Assembly (NCBI GenBank): GCA_030386875.1
Contig: CM059563.1
Span: 49,107,602 to 49,171,601, forward strand
DNA from: Morinoia aosen
Taxonomy: Eukaryota; Arthropoda; Malacostraca; Amphipoda; Talitridae
Direction: 5' to 3'
Length of the DNA stretch: 64,000 bases
Below the pieces are notes generated by a model that saw only the letters and a program-made list of their open reading frames with translations, searched no databases and was not told the DNA's origin. Shown piece by piece: positions 8,740 to 18,015 of the stretch. The stretch's first letter is position 1, and the number at the start of each line of letters is the position of its first letter. The translations under genes were made by a program, and so were the position numbers.

Positions 8740-11085
8740 GTGGAGCAGAGGAACAGGATTGAAGGTATTCGAAAGAGGATAGAGGGAGCAATCGCTTTAA
8801 TGATCGATGGATCCACGGAGAGTCGAGAAGCCGCAGCTGCGGAAGTGAGTGGTGCTGGTGGAGCAAGTGAGATTGAGGGACGGCTGAGGCGGATCGAGGA
8901 GGCAGTGTTGATGGCACAATCCGACGCACCTGCAAGACAATTTTTACGAACGGAGAAAAATGAAAAAGTCCAAGAAAAGAAAAAAAAGAAATACGTGCCT
9001 CTAGTGGTGAGGGACGAGGAACAATATTTCCCAAAGTATTTTGCAATGACATTTGAAACAGGAAAAAAAAGAACTATCAACCCATTTAACATCATCAACA
9101 AAATCGAAGAGATAACGGGAGCGAAACCAATAAGAATCTTCAGCATGGGCCGCGAGATGATGATGGTGGAGGTGCGGAGCGCGGTGCAGGCGGAGAGGAT
9201 TGTTGGCGTGACGTGCGTGGAAGGTGTACCGTGCCAGACGGCAGAATACGGCCGATTTAACCACTCAGTCGGCCTAATTTACATCAGTGACTTCGACATT
9301 GTTGACATCGAAGAGTTCAAGTCTGGTCTGCAGGAACAGTACAATGTAGAGGAAGTAACAAAAGCAACATTTATTAAACCAAGAAACCCCGAAACTCGAG
9401 CTTTTTTGATAACATTCCGGCAACCGACGGTTCCCTACAGCATCTATGTCCCCGGGGAAAGACAGGACACAAAGGTATACCCATTTAATAGTAAGCCAAT
9501 GATGTGCTTTAACTGTCAGGCGTACGGACACACCGCCAAGCGATGCCGCAGCACTTCACTTGTCTGCAGAAAGTGTGCTGAGGTGGGCCATTCCTCTCCG
9601 AACTGCAGCTCTGAGCAGCTGAAGTGTGCTCACTGTGGAGGACCCCATGCAGCTGGCAGCACCCAGTGTAACAAAGAAATGGAAGAGATAGATTCATTGC
9701 AGATCATAGAGAACGAAAAAGTAACATTAAGAAGGGCGAAACAAATTAAAGAGGGTGTGCATGAAACTGAGCGATTACCATCACCTAATAAGTTCATCAC
9801 ACATTTCGACTGCAAAATGAATGAAGCACACAGAATAAAAATGTCACCATGGCTGCTGGAGAAGTGCATCACTCAACACCTCGGAAACAAACCAAAAGCA
9901 ATTAGATCCCGCAGTAAAACTGTATTTACTGTAGAAGTGTGCGATGCAACAGAAAGCCGTAAAATGAAGCAAATACAACAATTAAATGAACTACCGGTCA
10001 TCATAGAAGAAAATCTCAACTTCGCAGTTCAAAAAGGCCTCGTCTACGTGTACGAATATGACCTAAACAATTTTGAAGTAGTTAAGACAGGACTCTTGGA
10101 AAAATGCGGCGCGCAAGATGTAGTCCAAGCAACATGGATAAAGCCCAGAAACCAGCTCGCAAAACCTTCATTAGTGTCCTTCAGACAACCTATCCTACCA
10201 AATTATATTGATATACCCGGAGAACAAGCAAGATCACAAGTTTATGAAGTAAAGCCGAGACCTATGTTGTGCAAAAGATGTCAGGAGTACGGCCATGGAG
10301 TGAAGTACTGCCAAGGGGAACAAATCTGCCCTAAGTGTAGCTTGGCTGGCCATGAAATGGATGAGTGTACATCGGAAGAAAGTAAGTGTTACCACTGTGG
10401 TGAGGGACATGTAACAGGAGCGAGGAACTGTCGGATGCGAGTAATGGAGGAAATTCTGGTTATTCAAAGTAGAGAGCGTGTATCGAAGGGGCAAGCCAGA
10501 GTATTGTTCAATTACCGGCACCCCAACTTTTCAATGAATTACAGCAAGGCAGTAACGACACCTATCAACCAAGATAAAATAGAACCAACAAGTAAGAAAA
10601 GAAACCGTGCAGATGACCTGGAACCGGCAGCGGAACCGCAGCAAAGCAAGAAGAAGACGACGGGAAGAGTCAGTAAAGAAAACGGTGGCCAGAGCAGAAG
10701 GTGGTCCGTGACTGGAGACGAAACTCAGAGAGCGACGGAAGTGGTTTGGGAAAGTCCCAAGACAGGAAGACTTTACACCACGAAAATCAGCCTAAGCCGA
10801 GAGACATCTGCCCGCGAAAAAGAAAGAGAGTCCAGAGTGAGAGAAACTAAGAAGATATTTGATGAATACACGCGAGAGGCAAGAGTGAGAGTGGAGGAAG
10901 AGGACAGAAGTAACTACGAAGAGGAGCTACGAAAGTCTACCCGCCCAAAAGAAAGAGGAAATAAAATACAGCGGCCGCGAGGAAATTCGGGAGAGAGCTA
11001 CAGACGGAGATCTCCTAGAGGCCGAGAGGAAGGAAGAAAGCCCGGTCAACTTTTTAAGGAGAGCAACAGACGCAAGTGGAGGTAA
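8740..11085 (+). CDS. LINE copy 1 ORF1, Gag-like protein with duplicated zinc-knuckle module (5' end displaced by A2)
   Basis: This is an RNA-binding, Gag-like protein of a non-LTR retrotransposon, expected to form the ribonucleoprotein with element RNA. The frame is open from just inside the MITE; the first ATG is 8800, and the ancestral start was ATG 7953 with about 26 codons before the A2 insertion. Numbering from 8740, residues 130-320 hold an RRM-like block and three CCHC-type knuckles starting at C256 (CFNCQAYGHTAKRC, then CRKCAEVGHSSPNC, then CAHCGG...). A second, homologous block follows with knuckles from C511 (CKRCQEYGHGVKYC and two more), 255 residues later. The C-terminal 170 residues are very basic and charged. 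The TAA overlaps the ORF2 start (TAATG, 11083-11087). Confidence 0.9.
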   Translation: MEQRNRIEGIRKRIEGAIALMIDGSTESREAAAAEVSGAGGASEIEGRLRRIEEAVLMAQSDAPARQFLRTEKNEKVQEKKKKKYVPLVVRDEEQYFPKYFAMTFETGKKRTINPFNIINKIEEITGAKPIRIFSMGREMMMVEVRSAVQAERIVGVTCVEGVPCQTAEYGRFNHSVGLIYISDFDIVDIEEFKSGLQEQYNVEEVTKATFIKPRNPETRAFLITFRQPTVPYSIYVPGERQDTKVYPFNSKPMMCFNCQAYGHTAKRCRSTSLVCRKCAEVGHSSPNCSSEQLKCAHCGGPHAAGSTQCNKEMEEIDSLQIIENEKVTLRRAKQIKEGVHETERLPSPNKFITHFDCKMNEAHRIKMSPWLLEKCITQHLGNKPKAIRSRSKTVFTVEVCDATESRKMKQIQQLNELPVIIEENLNFAVQKGLVYVYEYDLNNFEVVKTGLLEKCGAQDVVQATWIKPRNQLAKPSLVSFRQPILPNYIDIPGEQARSQVYEVKPRPMLCKRCQEYGHGVKYCQGEQICPKCSLAGHEMDECTSEESKCYHCGEGHVTGARNCRMRVMEEILVIQSRERVSKGQARVLFNYRHPNFSMNYSKAVTTPINQDKIEPTSKKRNRADDLEPAAEPQQSKKKTTGRVSKENGGQSRRWSVTGDETQRATEVVWESPKTGRLYTTKISLSRETSAREKERESRVRETKKIFDEYTREARVRVEEEDRSNYEEELRKSTRPKERGNKIQRPRGNSGESYRRRSPRGREEGRKPGQLFKESNRRKWR

Positions 11086-14000
11086 TGGCGGAGGAAGAAG
11101 TCAAGCTCATCCAGTGGAATCAGCAGGGAATGGCGACGTCAAAAGAAGACCTGATCAACCTTGTTGATACACACAAGCCAGCAGTGATATCAGTCCAGGA
11201 GACATTTTATGGGAATGATTTTATGTCACCTATACAGGGATATAACGGTCTGTGCAAGCAAGGCCATTACAACCACAGGTTCCATGGAGGGGTGGCTCTG
11301 TATGTGCACTCCTCGATACCAACTCAAGAAATTGAAATCAATTCACCGGCTCAAATTATTGCTGCGAGGGTATGCCTAAATAACTATAAAGTCATCACAA
11401 TAGCATCTGTATACCTACCACCAAGAACAAATATAAACCTGGAAGAACTTTTTGACACAATCAAAGGAATGCCGAGACCTGTTATCCTCATGGTAGATTT
11501 TAACGCCCATCACAGTGAATGGGGAAATAATACCATAGATCGAAGAGGACGAATAATGCAAGATTTTCTAAAGCAAGGGATCTTTAACATTATTAACAAT
11601 AACTCAGCCACCCATATTTCAGGATCGGTGATTGACCTGACCCTGACGACCTCTGATATTACACCAGATCTAAAATTTACCGCCCTCTCATCAGTGCTTA
11701 GCAGCGACCATTTCCCTATAGTGTTGACCTTATCAGTGGGACAGGCTGACGGACGTGTGGAACCGGAGGGATGGAATTTCAGGAAGGGCAATTGGAAGCA
11801 ATACCGTGAAGACGAAATATGGAAAAATGCTCACGAATTTGAAATACGGGACGATCCAGACGCGGCAGTGGTCGATCTTTACACAAGGTTTAGTTGCGCT
11901 GCTGAGAGGTGGGTACCTAAACACAAGAAAAGACGGTGTTATGCAAAGCCGTGGTGGACTGTAGACTGCAAAGCAGCATGGAGGGAAAGAGAAAGGTACT
12001 ACAGAATATATAAGAGGACGGAACTGATGGAAGATAAAGTTAGGTGGAAGAGAGCACGGGCAGTGGCAGCGAGAACATTCAGGGAGGCAAAGCAGAGCAG
12101 CTGGCGAGAATATGTCTCAACTCTCAGCACCAACACGCCTAGCAGCTGCGTGTGGGAGAAAATAAATAGAATCAGAGGAAGAGCGAAGAGACAAATAAAA
12201 ATGCTAAGCGAAAATGGAGTCCAATATTCAACGCTGAAGGCTATCGTGGAGAAACTAGCGGAGACATTCAAGACCATATCCAGCGATAACAACTACTCCA
12301 ATCAATTTTTAAAGTTTAAGCAACTTATCGAAAAAATCCCAATAGACTTCACAAGCGACAACAAAGAACCATATAATGCTCCGTTCACCATGTGTGAACT
12401 ATCATCTGCCATCAAGAGCAACAAAATCACGACACCTCGCCCGGACAATGTCAGTAATCTGATCAAGAATCTACCGACTAATGCTCAGCAATATCTGCTG
12501 AAAGTATATAACAAACTATGGAATTCCGAATTTGTCTACCAACCATGGAAACAGGCTATTGTAATCCCTATCCCTAAACCCGGCAAAGATCACACAAACC
12601 CTAATAACTACAGACCAATCTCATTGACGAGTTGTTTATGCAAAACATATCAAAAAATGATCAACAGAAGGCTAATGGAATACCTCGAAAACAATAAAAT
12701 CCTCTCCAGTGTGCAGTGTGGCTTCAGAAGACATCGAGCAACTGTAGATCATCTTGTACGGTTCGACACGTACATTAGACAGTCGCTGGCCAATAATAAA
12801 TTTGTCATGGCAGTGTTTTTTGACTTGAAAAAAGCTTATGACATGACGTGGCGCTACGGAATTCTGAGAGATTTGGCAACAGCTGGTCTTAGGGGGCGAT
12901 TGCCTAAGTTCGTGGAGGAGTTCCTCAAAAACCGAACATTTAGAGTAAAACTTGGAGAGGAAATGTCTCAAGCTGAAGATCTAGCCACAGGAACGCCTCA
13001 GGAAAGCACTTTAAGTGTCACACTTTTCGCAGTAAAAATCAACTCATTGGCAAGTGAAATTCCAACAGATGTGTTCAGTTCTCTGTTTGTGGACGATCTC
13101 CTCATAGCATTTGCAGATTACGACAAGAATAAAGTACAAGCAGAGTTACAGACAACATTAGAAAAAATCACCCATTGGGCAATGCAAAACGGATTTAAAT
13201 TCTCCTCAACCAAGACGACCGCAATGAATTTTTATAAAGGGAGTGAACCAACACTTGTTCCAACCCTGCAACTAGAAGGAAGAACAATACCAACCGTCGA
13301 AAGCACCAAGTTCCTTGGTCTCCACTGGGACAGTAAACTCAATTGGATTACCCATACCCATAAGACAAAAGAAAAATGCCGAAATGACTTGAACCTGATG
13401 AGATCTGTGTCTGCATATGCTTGGGGTGCAGATCAAGATGTTCTAATGAAATTATACAGATCCCTGATCCGGTCAAAGATTGATTACGGAAGTATAGTGT
13501 ACGGTTCTGCCAGTGCAGCGGCGCTGAGGGAGATTGATGCTGTCGTAAACGAGGCAATGCGCATTAGTACGGGCGCATTCAAGACGACCCCAATAGCGAA
13601 CCTCCACATCATTTGCAACGAACCAAAATTAGAGCTACGAAGGAAAGACCTGCTACTCCGATATTTCTTTAAGCTTAAATGTCATTTCTTAAATCCAGCA
13701 TATTGCTGTGTCAACAATACTAATCTTGAACTGTTTTTTACAAGCCGCAAGTGCACCTCAGAACCGGTTATCCAGAGAATACGTCAGGCCTTAACTCAGT
13801 ATAACATTCCAACTCAGCCCGTCCAGCCGAGCTTTACACCTGCATCATTTTCGTGGATCTTGAGGAGACCAGAAGTGGAACAGCACATGACTAATATGAA
13901 GAAAGAAGAAATAGACGCATCTATCGCACGGCACATACACAGAGATAACATGAGGAGATACCAAAAGCATAAAATCATCTACACAGATGGATCAAAATCA

Positions 14001-14651
14001 CCCACGGGAGTAGGTGCAGCGGCCGTGATGGGCGATATCATCAGAAGCGCCTCTCTCCCAGTCGTGGCAAGTGTTATGACAGCCGAACTGCACGCCATCA
14101 AGCTTGCCTTAAATATCATCAAGGAAACGCCAGCCCAGAACTTCGTAATATGCAGCGATTCAATGAGCTCGATACAATTGATCGATAGCTACACTGAAAA
14201 TAATGAACTTTTGAAAAAATTAACGCTTGAGATGCACCAAATTATTTCAGATGGAAAGAACATAATAATTAGCTGGGTTCCAGCCCACGTTGGCATAGTT
14301 GAAAATGAGCGCGCGGACCAGGCGGCAAAGGCGGCAGCAACCAGACCTGCTGAATTTCTGTTGATTCCCTACAGCGACTGGCTCCCGGTAATCAGAAGAA
14401 GAACATACGAGATTTGGAACGTGGAATGGCAACAGGAACGAGGAGACTTGAGAGCAATAAAACCCAGCCCCGGAAAGTGGAAGAGAGCCGATTTGAAGTT
14501 GAACCGACAGGAAAAGGTGGTCATAAATAGGTTTCGACTGAACCATACAACCCTAACTCACAGTTATCTCTTGAACCCGCAGGCTCTCGGACAGAGACCC
14601 ATTTGCGGATGGTGTGGAACAGAGGTCGTTACTGTAAAACATATCATGTAA
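11085..14651 (+). CDS. LINE copy 1 ORF2: endonuclease, reverse transcriptase, RNase H (C-terminally truncated)
   Basis: This polyprotein nicks target DNA and reverse-transcribes the element. The start is ATG 11085, inside the TAATG overlap with ORF1. It has 1188 residues. The N-terminal APE-type endonuclease shows QWNQQG, VQETF, DFNAHH and SDHFPI. The reverse transcriptase shows FDLKKAYD (D580), GTPQES (636-641) and FVDD (668-671). RNase H shows YTDGS (D968), E1001, SDS (D1025) and D1078. The normal GTPQGS, kept in copy 2, is GTPQES here, a likely RT defect. TAA at 14649-14651 cuts the C-terminal CCHC (CGWC...VKHIM stop EC). The same frame continues to TGA 14799-14801, which is the family's normal end. 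Confidence 0.93.
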   Translation: MAEEEVKLIQWNQQGMATSKEDLINLVDTHKPAVISVQETFYGNDFMSPIQGYNGLCKQGHYNHRFHGGVALYVHSSIPTQEIEINSPAQIIAARVCLNNYKVITIASVYLPPRTNINLEELFDTIKGMPRPVILMVDFNAHHSEWGNNTIDRRGRIMQDFLKQGIFNIINNNSATHISGSVIDLTLTTSDITPDLKFTALSSVLSSDHFPIVLTLSVGQADGRVEPEGWNFRKGNWKQYREDEIWKNAHEFEIRDDPDAAVVDLYTRFSCAAERWVPKHKKRRCYAKPWWTVDCKAAWRERERYYRIYKRTELMEDKVRWKRARAVAARTFREAKQSSWREYVSTLSTNTPSSCVWEKINRIRGRAKRQIKMLSENGVQYSTLKAIVEKLAETFKTISSDNNYSNQFLKFKQLIEKIPIDFTSDNKEPYNAPFTMCELSSAIKSNKITTPRPDNVSNLIKNLPTNAQQYLLKVYNKLWNSEFVYQPWKQAIVIPIPKPGKDHTNPNNYRPISLTSCLCKTYQKMINRRLMEYLENNKILSSVQCGFRRHRATVDHLVRFDTYIRQSLANNKFVMAVFFDLKKAYDMTWRYGILRDLATAGLRGRLPKFVEEFLKNRTFRVKLGEEMSQAEDLATGTPQESTLSVTLFAVKINSLASEIPTDVFSSLFVDDLLIAFADYDKNKVQAELQTTLEKITHWAMQNGFKFSSTKTTAMNFYKGSEPTLVPTLQLEGRTIPTVESTKFLGLHWDSKLNWITHTHKTKEKCRNDLNLMRSVSAYAWGADQDVLMKLYRSLIRSKIDYGSIVYGSASAAALREIDAVVNEAMRISTGAFKTTPIANLHIICNEPKLELRRKDLLLRYFFKLKCHFLNPAYCCVNNTNLELFFTSRKCTSEPVIQRIRQALTQYNIPTQPVQPSFTPASFSWILRRPEVEQHMTNMKKEEIDASIARHIHRDNMRRYQKHKIIYTDGSKSPTGVGAAAVMGDIIRSASLPVVASVMTAELHAIKLALNIIKETPAQNFVICSDSMSSIQLIDSYTENNELLKKLTLEMHQIISDGKNIIISWVPAHVGIVENERADQAAKAAATRPAEFLLIPYSDWLPVIRRRTYEIWNVEWQQERGDLRAIKPSPGKWKRADLKLNRQEKVVINRFRLNHTTLTHSYLLNPQALGQRPICGWCGTEVVTVKHIM

Positions 14652-14860
14652 GAATGTACCGCGCTGCAGCTAACAAGAGACCGAATACTTAAGCCAGGAA
14701 CCGGTAAGAAAGTTAATACGGGGAACGTGTTGCGGGACGGAGGACCCATCCGTAGAGTGCTGGAGTTCATCAAGGAAATTAATGTGTTCGGAAACTTGTG
14801 AAGGTGAAAGTGGACAAGTGGAGGTGCGACGGACAATACCTTGGAATTTTGATAAGCAAA

Positions 14861-14980
14861 TGGCCGAGCGCTCTGTGCTTATATCCTCAACTCTCTGTCG
14901 AGAGGGGGTTCCAGCATGGGTCAGCGCTCGGCCATAGTGAGGGCGGGTAGCTGGAACCCCACCCGGGGGTTCTAGCTACT
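14861..14980 (+). other. structured 3' UTR hairpin region of LINE copy 1
   Basis: TGGCCGAGCGCT (14861-14872) pairs perfectly with AGCGCTCGGCCA (14923-14934). TAGCTGGAACCCC then pairs with GGGGGTTCTAGCTA just downstream, and GGGGGTTCCAGC in the first loop could pair alternatively with GCTGGAACCCC. Copy 2 keeps the fold with a compensatory C-G to T-A change. A role in RT recognition is inferred. Confidence 0.65.
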
Positions 14981-15190
14981 ATCAATGAAATTAAACTCTG
15001 GATAACCCCCATGCATCGTCAAGTACGGGAAGAATGTTGATATGCACCAAATTTTTGTATCTCGCTCTATCAGGTTTGCCTCGGCGTGGTTGGTTCCGTG
15101 ATGTCTTCGGTGGATAAAATTGAACTTACGGGCCAAGATTACTCTTAATAATATTGCTATGAAATCATAATTGCTTCAAGACGAAGATTA

Positions 15191-15242
15191 CTTTGGTAAA
15201 CTACCAAAGCGACAACTAAATAGTCCTTGACCGAAGTTGTCG
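15191..15242 (+). other. terminal tandem hairpins of LINE copy 1
   Basis: CTTTGGTA-AAC-TACCAAAG (15191-15209) is followed immediately by CGACAACT...AGTTGTCG (15210-15242), ten or so bases before the TTA tail. Copy 2 has the same pair (25333-25352 with loop GAAA, then 25353 onward), and the truncated copy at 57534 begins inside the second loop. This is probably the signal read during target-primed reverse transcription. Confidence 0.65.
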
Positions 15243-15897
15243 TTAACTGAGATTATTATTATTATTATAGCGGTAGGTGTAGTTTCGTTTTTGATGACGA
15301 ATGCGCTCAAATAAACAGCTACTCATCGATTTTCGAATTTTTGTTGCTTGAATCATGGTAATAACATCGAAATAAACAACTTTTCTTCTATACACTTTTT
15401 TCGTCAAATGAGTATTTAACGAGGTATAGCGGTAGGTTTGGTTTCGTCTATGATGACGATCGCGCTGGAAGCGAGTGCGCATAGCAGTGTTGCTGTCCGA
15501 CGTGCTCCTTGAATTACTTGCCGCCTCAAACACTGGAGTTGCGGCAAGCCATTTACCGTTATAACTAATAAAATACTCATTTGAGACGGAAAGTGCATAG
15601 AAGAAAACTTGTTTATTTCGATCTAATTAACTATGCTTAGGCATCGAAATTTACAAAATCGATAACTGACGTATCCTTCAGATTTACCAAGTTGGCTTCC
15701 CCGCGCCAAAGGAAGCCGCCAAAGGAAGGTGAATTTCATTAATAACGGAAGTTAACCCCCTATTACAAACGTAAAGAGATTGGGTCGTGAGGGGTAGACA
15801 CAGTTCTTCTAGTGAAAATTATAAATAAAGGTTGAAAGCAACCCATTAAGGTCATGTCAACAATTCTGTTTACATCTGCTCCATGATGGCGGCCGCC

Positions 15898-15981
15898 GTA
15901 CCGGGTGGCACCATCTATGGTCTGACTGTAAAGGTGACGGTACCGGGTGGCGCCATCTATGAGGAGACTGTAAAGGTGACG
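15898..15981 (+). repeat. 42-bp tandem duplication within A3
   Basis: Two units of 42 bp, each starting GTACCGGGTGGC and ending GTAAAGGTGACG, lie at 15898-15939 and 15940-15981. They differ at a few positions. Other family-A copies lack the duplication. Confidence 0.75.
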
Positions 15982-17702
15982 ACGTAATAATGACAAGCAC
16001 CATGTACGAGAAGTAGTACGTTAACTTTTTTGTGATATTAACTGATAACAATATTTCTTATTATTTTATTACCAATTTCTATCATTCTTTTATTCCTACG
16101 AAGTTCTGGCGAAAAATTTAACACCTCATGATCCGAACTTTGCCTTTCCCGACCCAACCTGGTCGTAATCTGTGTTTCACATTTTGCGCGGGAAAACGAT
16201 TTTACGTATAACTTCAAAGCTGAATAATTCAAAAATGACGCATCAGAGAGCAGAATGTCATTCATATAAAACGTTCTTAACTGGGTTCCTTTAGTGATTC
16301 TTGGGGTCGGAATTATTATTTTCCGTGATTGCATCACGCTTCACTTTGACCTTATTTTCGTCTGTGATGACGAATAAGCTCGAATAAACAGCTGCTCATC
16401 GATTTTTGAAATTTTGTTGCTTGAATCACGGTAATAACATCGAAATAAAGTACTTTTCTTCTATACACATTTGGCGACAAATGAGTATTTTACGAGTTAG
16501 AGCGGTAGGTTTAGTTTCGTCTTTGATGACTAGCGCGTTGGAAGCGAAACTCCATTGCAGTGTTGCCATCCGACGCGGTCGACGAATTACTTGGCGCTTC
16601 AAACACTTCAGTTGCCGTTACTAATTTACCGCTATAACTCGTAAAATACTCATTTACGACGGAAAGTGCATAGAAGAAAACTTGCTTATTTCCATCTAAT
16701 TAACTATGTATAGCCACCCAAAAGTGAAAAATCAATTACTACCCAACGCTGCACATATACCAAACGTTTTACATGAATGACATTCTGCTCGCCGATGAGT
16801 AATTTTTGAATTATTCTACTTTGAAGTTATAGGAACGTCGTATATAAAAGTGAAGGAACGGACACGTAAGTATACTGTAATACGGTATTGACGTAACGAT
16901 GGGTGAGGTTAGGGTAGGTAATGTTAGGTGACTTAAATAAACCAACCTAAAATAACATAAATCAACCTAAAATAGCTTACCTTAACTTACCCGAGCCGAC
17001 GCTGTTCTTTTTCCGCCAAAAAGTGGGCGTGTCTCGCCAGAAAAGTGGGCGTGATCCAACAATGCGGCGACTAAGCAGCCGACCATATAATTTTATTCCT
17101 ATCTGAACGTAATTATTGTTATATCTCGAAAATAACGCATTAGCGAGCAGAATGTCATTCGTGTAAAACATTTTTAAATGTGTTCCTTTAGTGATTCTTT
17201 GGAACAGAATTTTTAACTTCCGCGAAAGGCGTAAACTCCATATCGAGCTGATATTGTGCTCACATATGCTTAGTTTTCGAGATATAGCATAAATAACGCT
17301 CATGTAAGAATAGCGTTAACGTGAGTTTCAATATGGCTCTTCCGGTGTAAGGTGGATACGGAACACGCGCGGTTTTTTGGCGGAACCATCGGTGTCTGTA
17401 TGGCTTCAAAAAAATTTATCTTAGGTTTACCTCGGTTAGTTTAGGTTAATTTAATAATCTAACTTTACATAACCTCACCTATCGTTACATCAATACCGTA
17501 TTTCAGCTTATTTACGTGTCCGTTCGTTCAATTTTATTTACGACGTTCCTATAATTTCAAAGGTAAAAAGCTCGAAAAGTAAGCATTTTCGAGCACAATG
17601 ACATTCGTGTGAAACGTCTTTAAATGTATCCTTTTACCTAAATGTGGCAACGAAATTTTAAAAATCGCTGAAAACTATAAAATCAATATTGATCCATCAT
17701 TT

Positions 17703-18015
17703 TCTAATTAAATTTCTTACGCTAATGAATTTATGGCGCGGGTATTGCATATCTACCGTGGATTTTCTGGTATAGTATGAAATCTCCCTTAAATTGAAAC
17801 CTATTACCAAAAATGAAGATTATTTGGTTAAGGATAAATAAAACATTTATCCCATAACATTTGTTACAAAAGGTTATTCTGTTATTACTTGTAAACAAAT
17901 ATTGCCTCGTTTAAGAAAGCAGTAAGTTGATCCTCGTGTTTTCTCATAAGTTTCCAACAGTAATTGTTTAAATGAGATTAGAAATCCTCATGAGGTACTC
18001 CTTTTTTTCTTTTTT
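17703..18015. other. short spacer between the nest and LINE copy 2
   Basis: AT-rich with no gene. It ends in a T-rich run (CTTTTTTTCTTTTTT) directly before the 5' start of LINE copy 2. Confidence 0.5.

Larger units (their letters stand above)
7545..15268 (+). mobile_element. I-like non-LTR retrotransposon, full-length copy 1
   Basis: The element runs from GGAATTTTCACTGTT, the same 5' start as copy 2, through ORF1 and ORF2 to a (TTA)n tail at about 15253-15268. B2 sequence resumes exactly at both sides (left ...GAGTATTTTACAATTTATA, right TAGCGGTAGG..., continuous in other B copies), so the insertion is full-length, with only a short TATA-like target duplication. Without nested A2 it is about 7.0 kb. 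The APE endonuclease, reverse transcriptase, RNase H and TTA-type tail place it near the I superfamily. It is inactive: ORF1 is split by A2, the RT PQG motif is changed and ORF2 stops early. Confidence 0.92.
7415..15688. mobile_element. foldback MITE B2, inserted in A3
   Basis: The left end is GGTATATCTGAAGGATATGT and the right end is ACGTATCCTTCAGATTTACC. The 8-bp duplication AAGTTGGC is perfect (7407-7414 and 15689-15696). The net length without the LINE is about 550 bp, like B1 and B3. It received the LINE at 7545-15268. Confidence 0.88.
7270..16351. mobile_element. foldback MITE A3, inserted in B3
   Basis: The left end is GGTCAAAGTGAAGCGTGATG and the right end is CATCACGCTTCACTTTGACC, perfect complements over 20 bp. 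The 8-bp duplication TTATTTTC is perfect (7262-7269 and 16352-16359). The net length without B2 is about 800 bp, longer than A1 and A2, partly because of a 42-bp tandem duplication at 15898-15981 and a unique stretch around 15980-16200. Confidence 0.88.
7129..16761. mobile_element. foldback MITE B3, inserted in C1
   Basis: The left end is GGTATATGTGTAGCGTTTGG and the right end is CCAACGCTGCACATATACC. The duplications AAGCGTTT (7121-7128) and AAACGTTT (16762-16769) match at 7 of 8 bases. The net length without A3 is about 543 bp, the family-B standard. Across A3 the sequence joins as GGTTTATTTTC / GTCTGTGATGACGAAT, as in the uninterrupted B copies. Confidence 0.8.
7046..17248. mobile_element. 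foldback MITE C1, inserted in D1
   Basis: The left end is GGTCGATATGAAGTTTACGC and the reverse complement of the right end is GCTCGATATGGAGTTTACGC. The 8-bp duplication TGATATTG is perfect (7038-7045 and 17249-17256). Its net length without B3 is about 562 bp. The inner right arm contains a TAGGTTAGG-rich palindrome resembling family D. Confidence 0.82.
6946..17694. mobile_element. foldback MITE D1, outermost layer of a seven-level nest
   Basis: The left end is GGTCAATGTTG and the reverse complement of the right end is GATCAATATTG. The flanking duplications are CATCAATT (6938-6945) and CATCATTT (17695-17702), 7 of 8 matching. Removing the C1 insertion with its duplication leaves 538 bp, almost exactly the length of the intact relative D2. 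The join across C1 (GACGTTTTTACAGGAATGATATTG on the left, TGCTCACATATGCTT on the right) matches the uninterrupted D2 sequence around 5550-5580. Confidence 0.75.
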
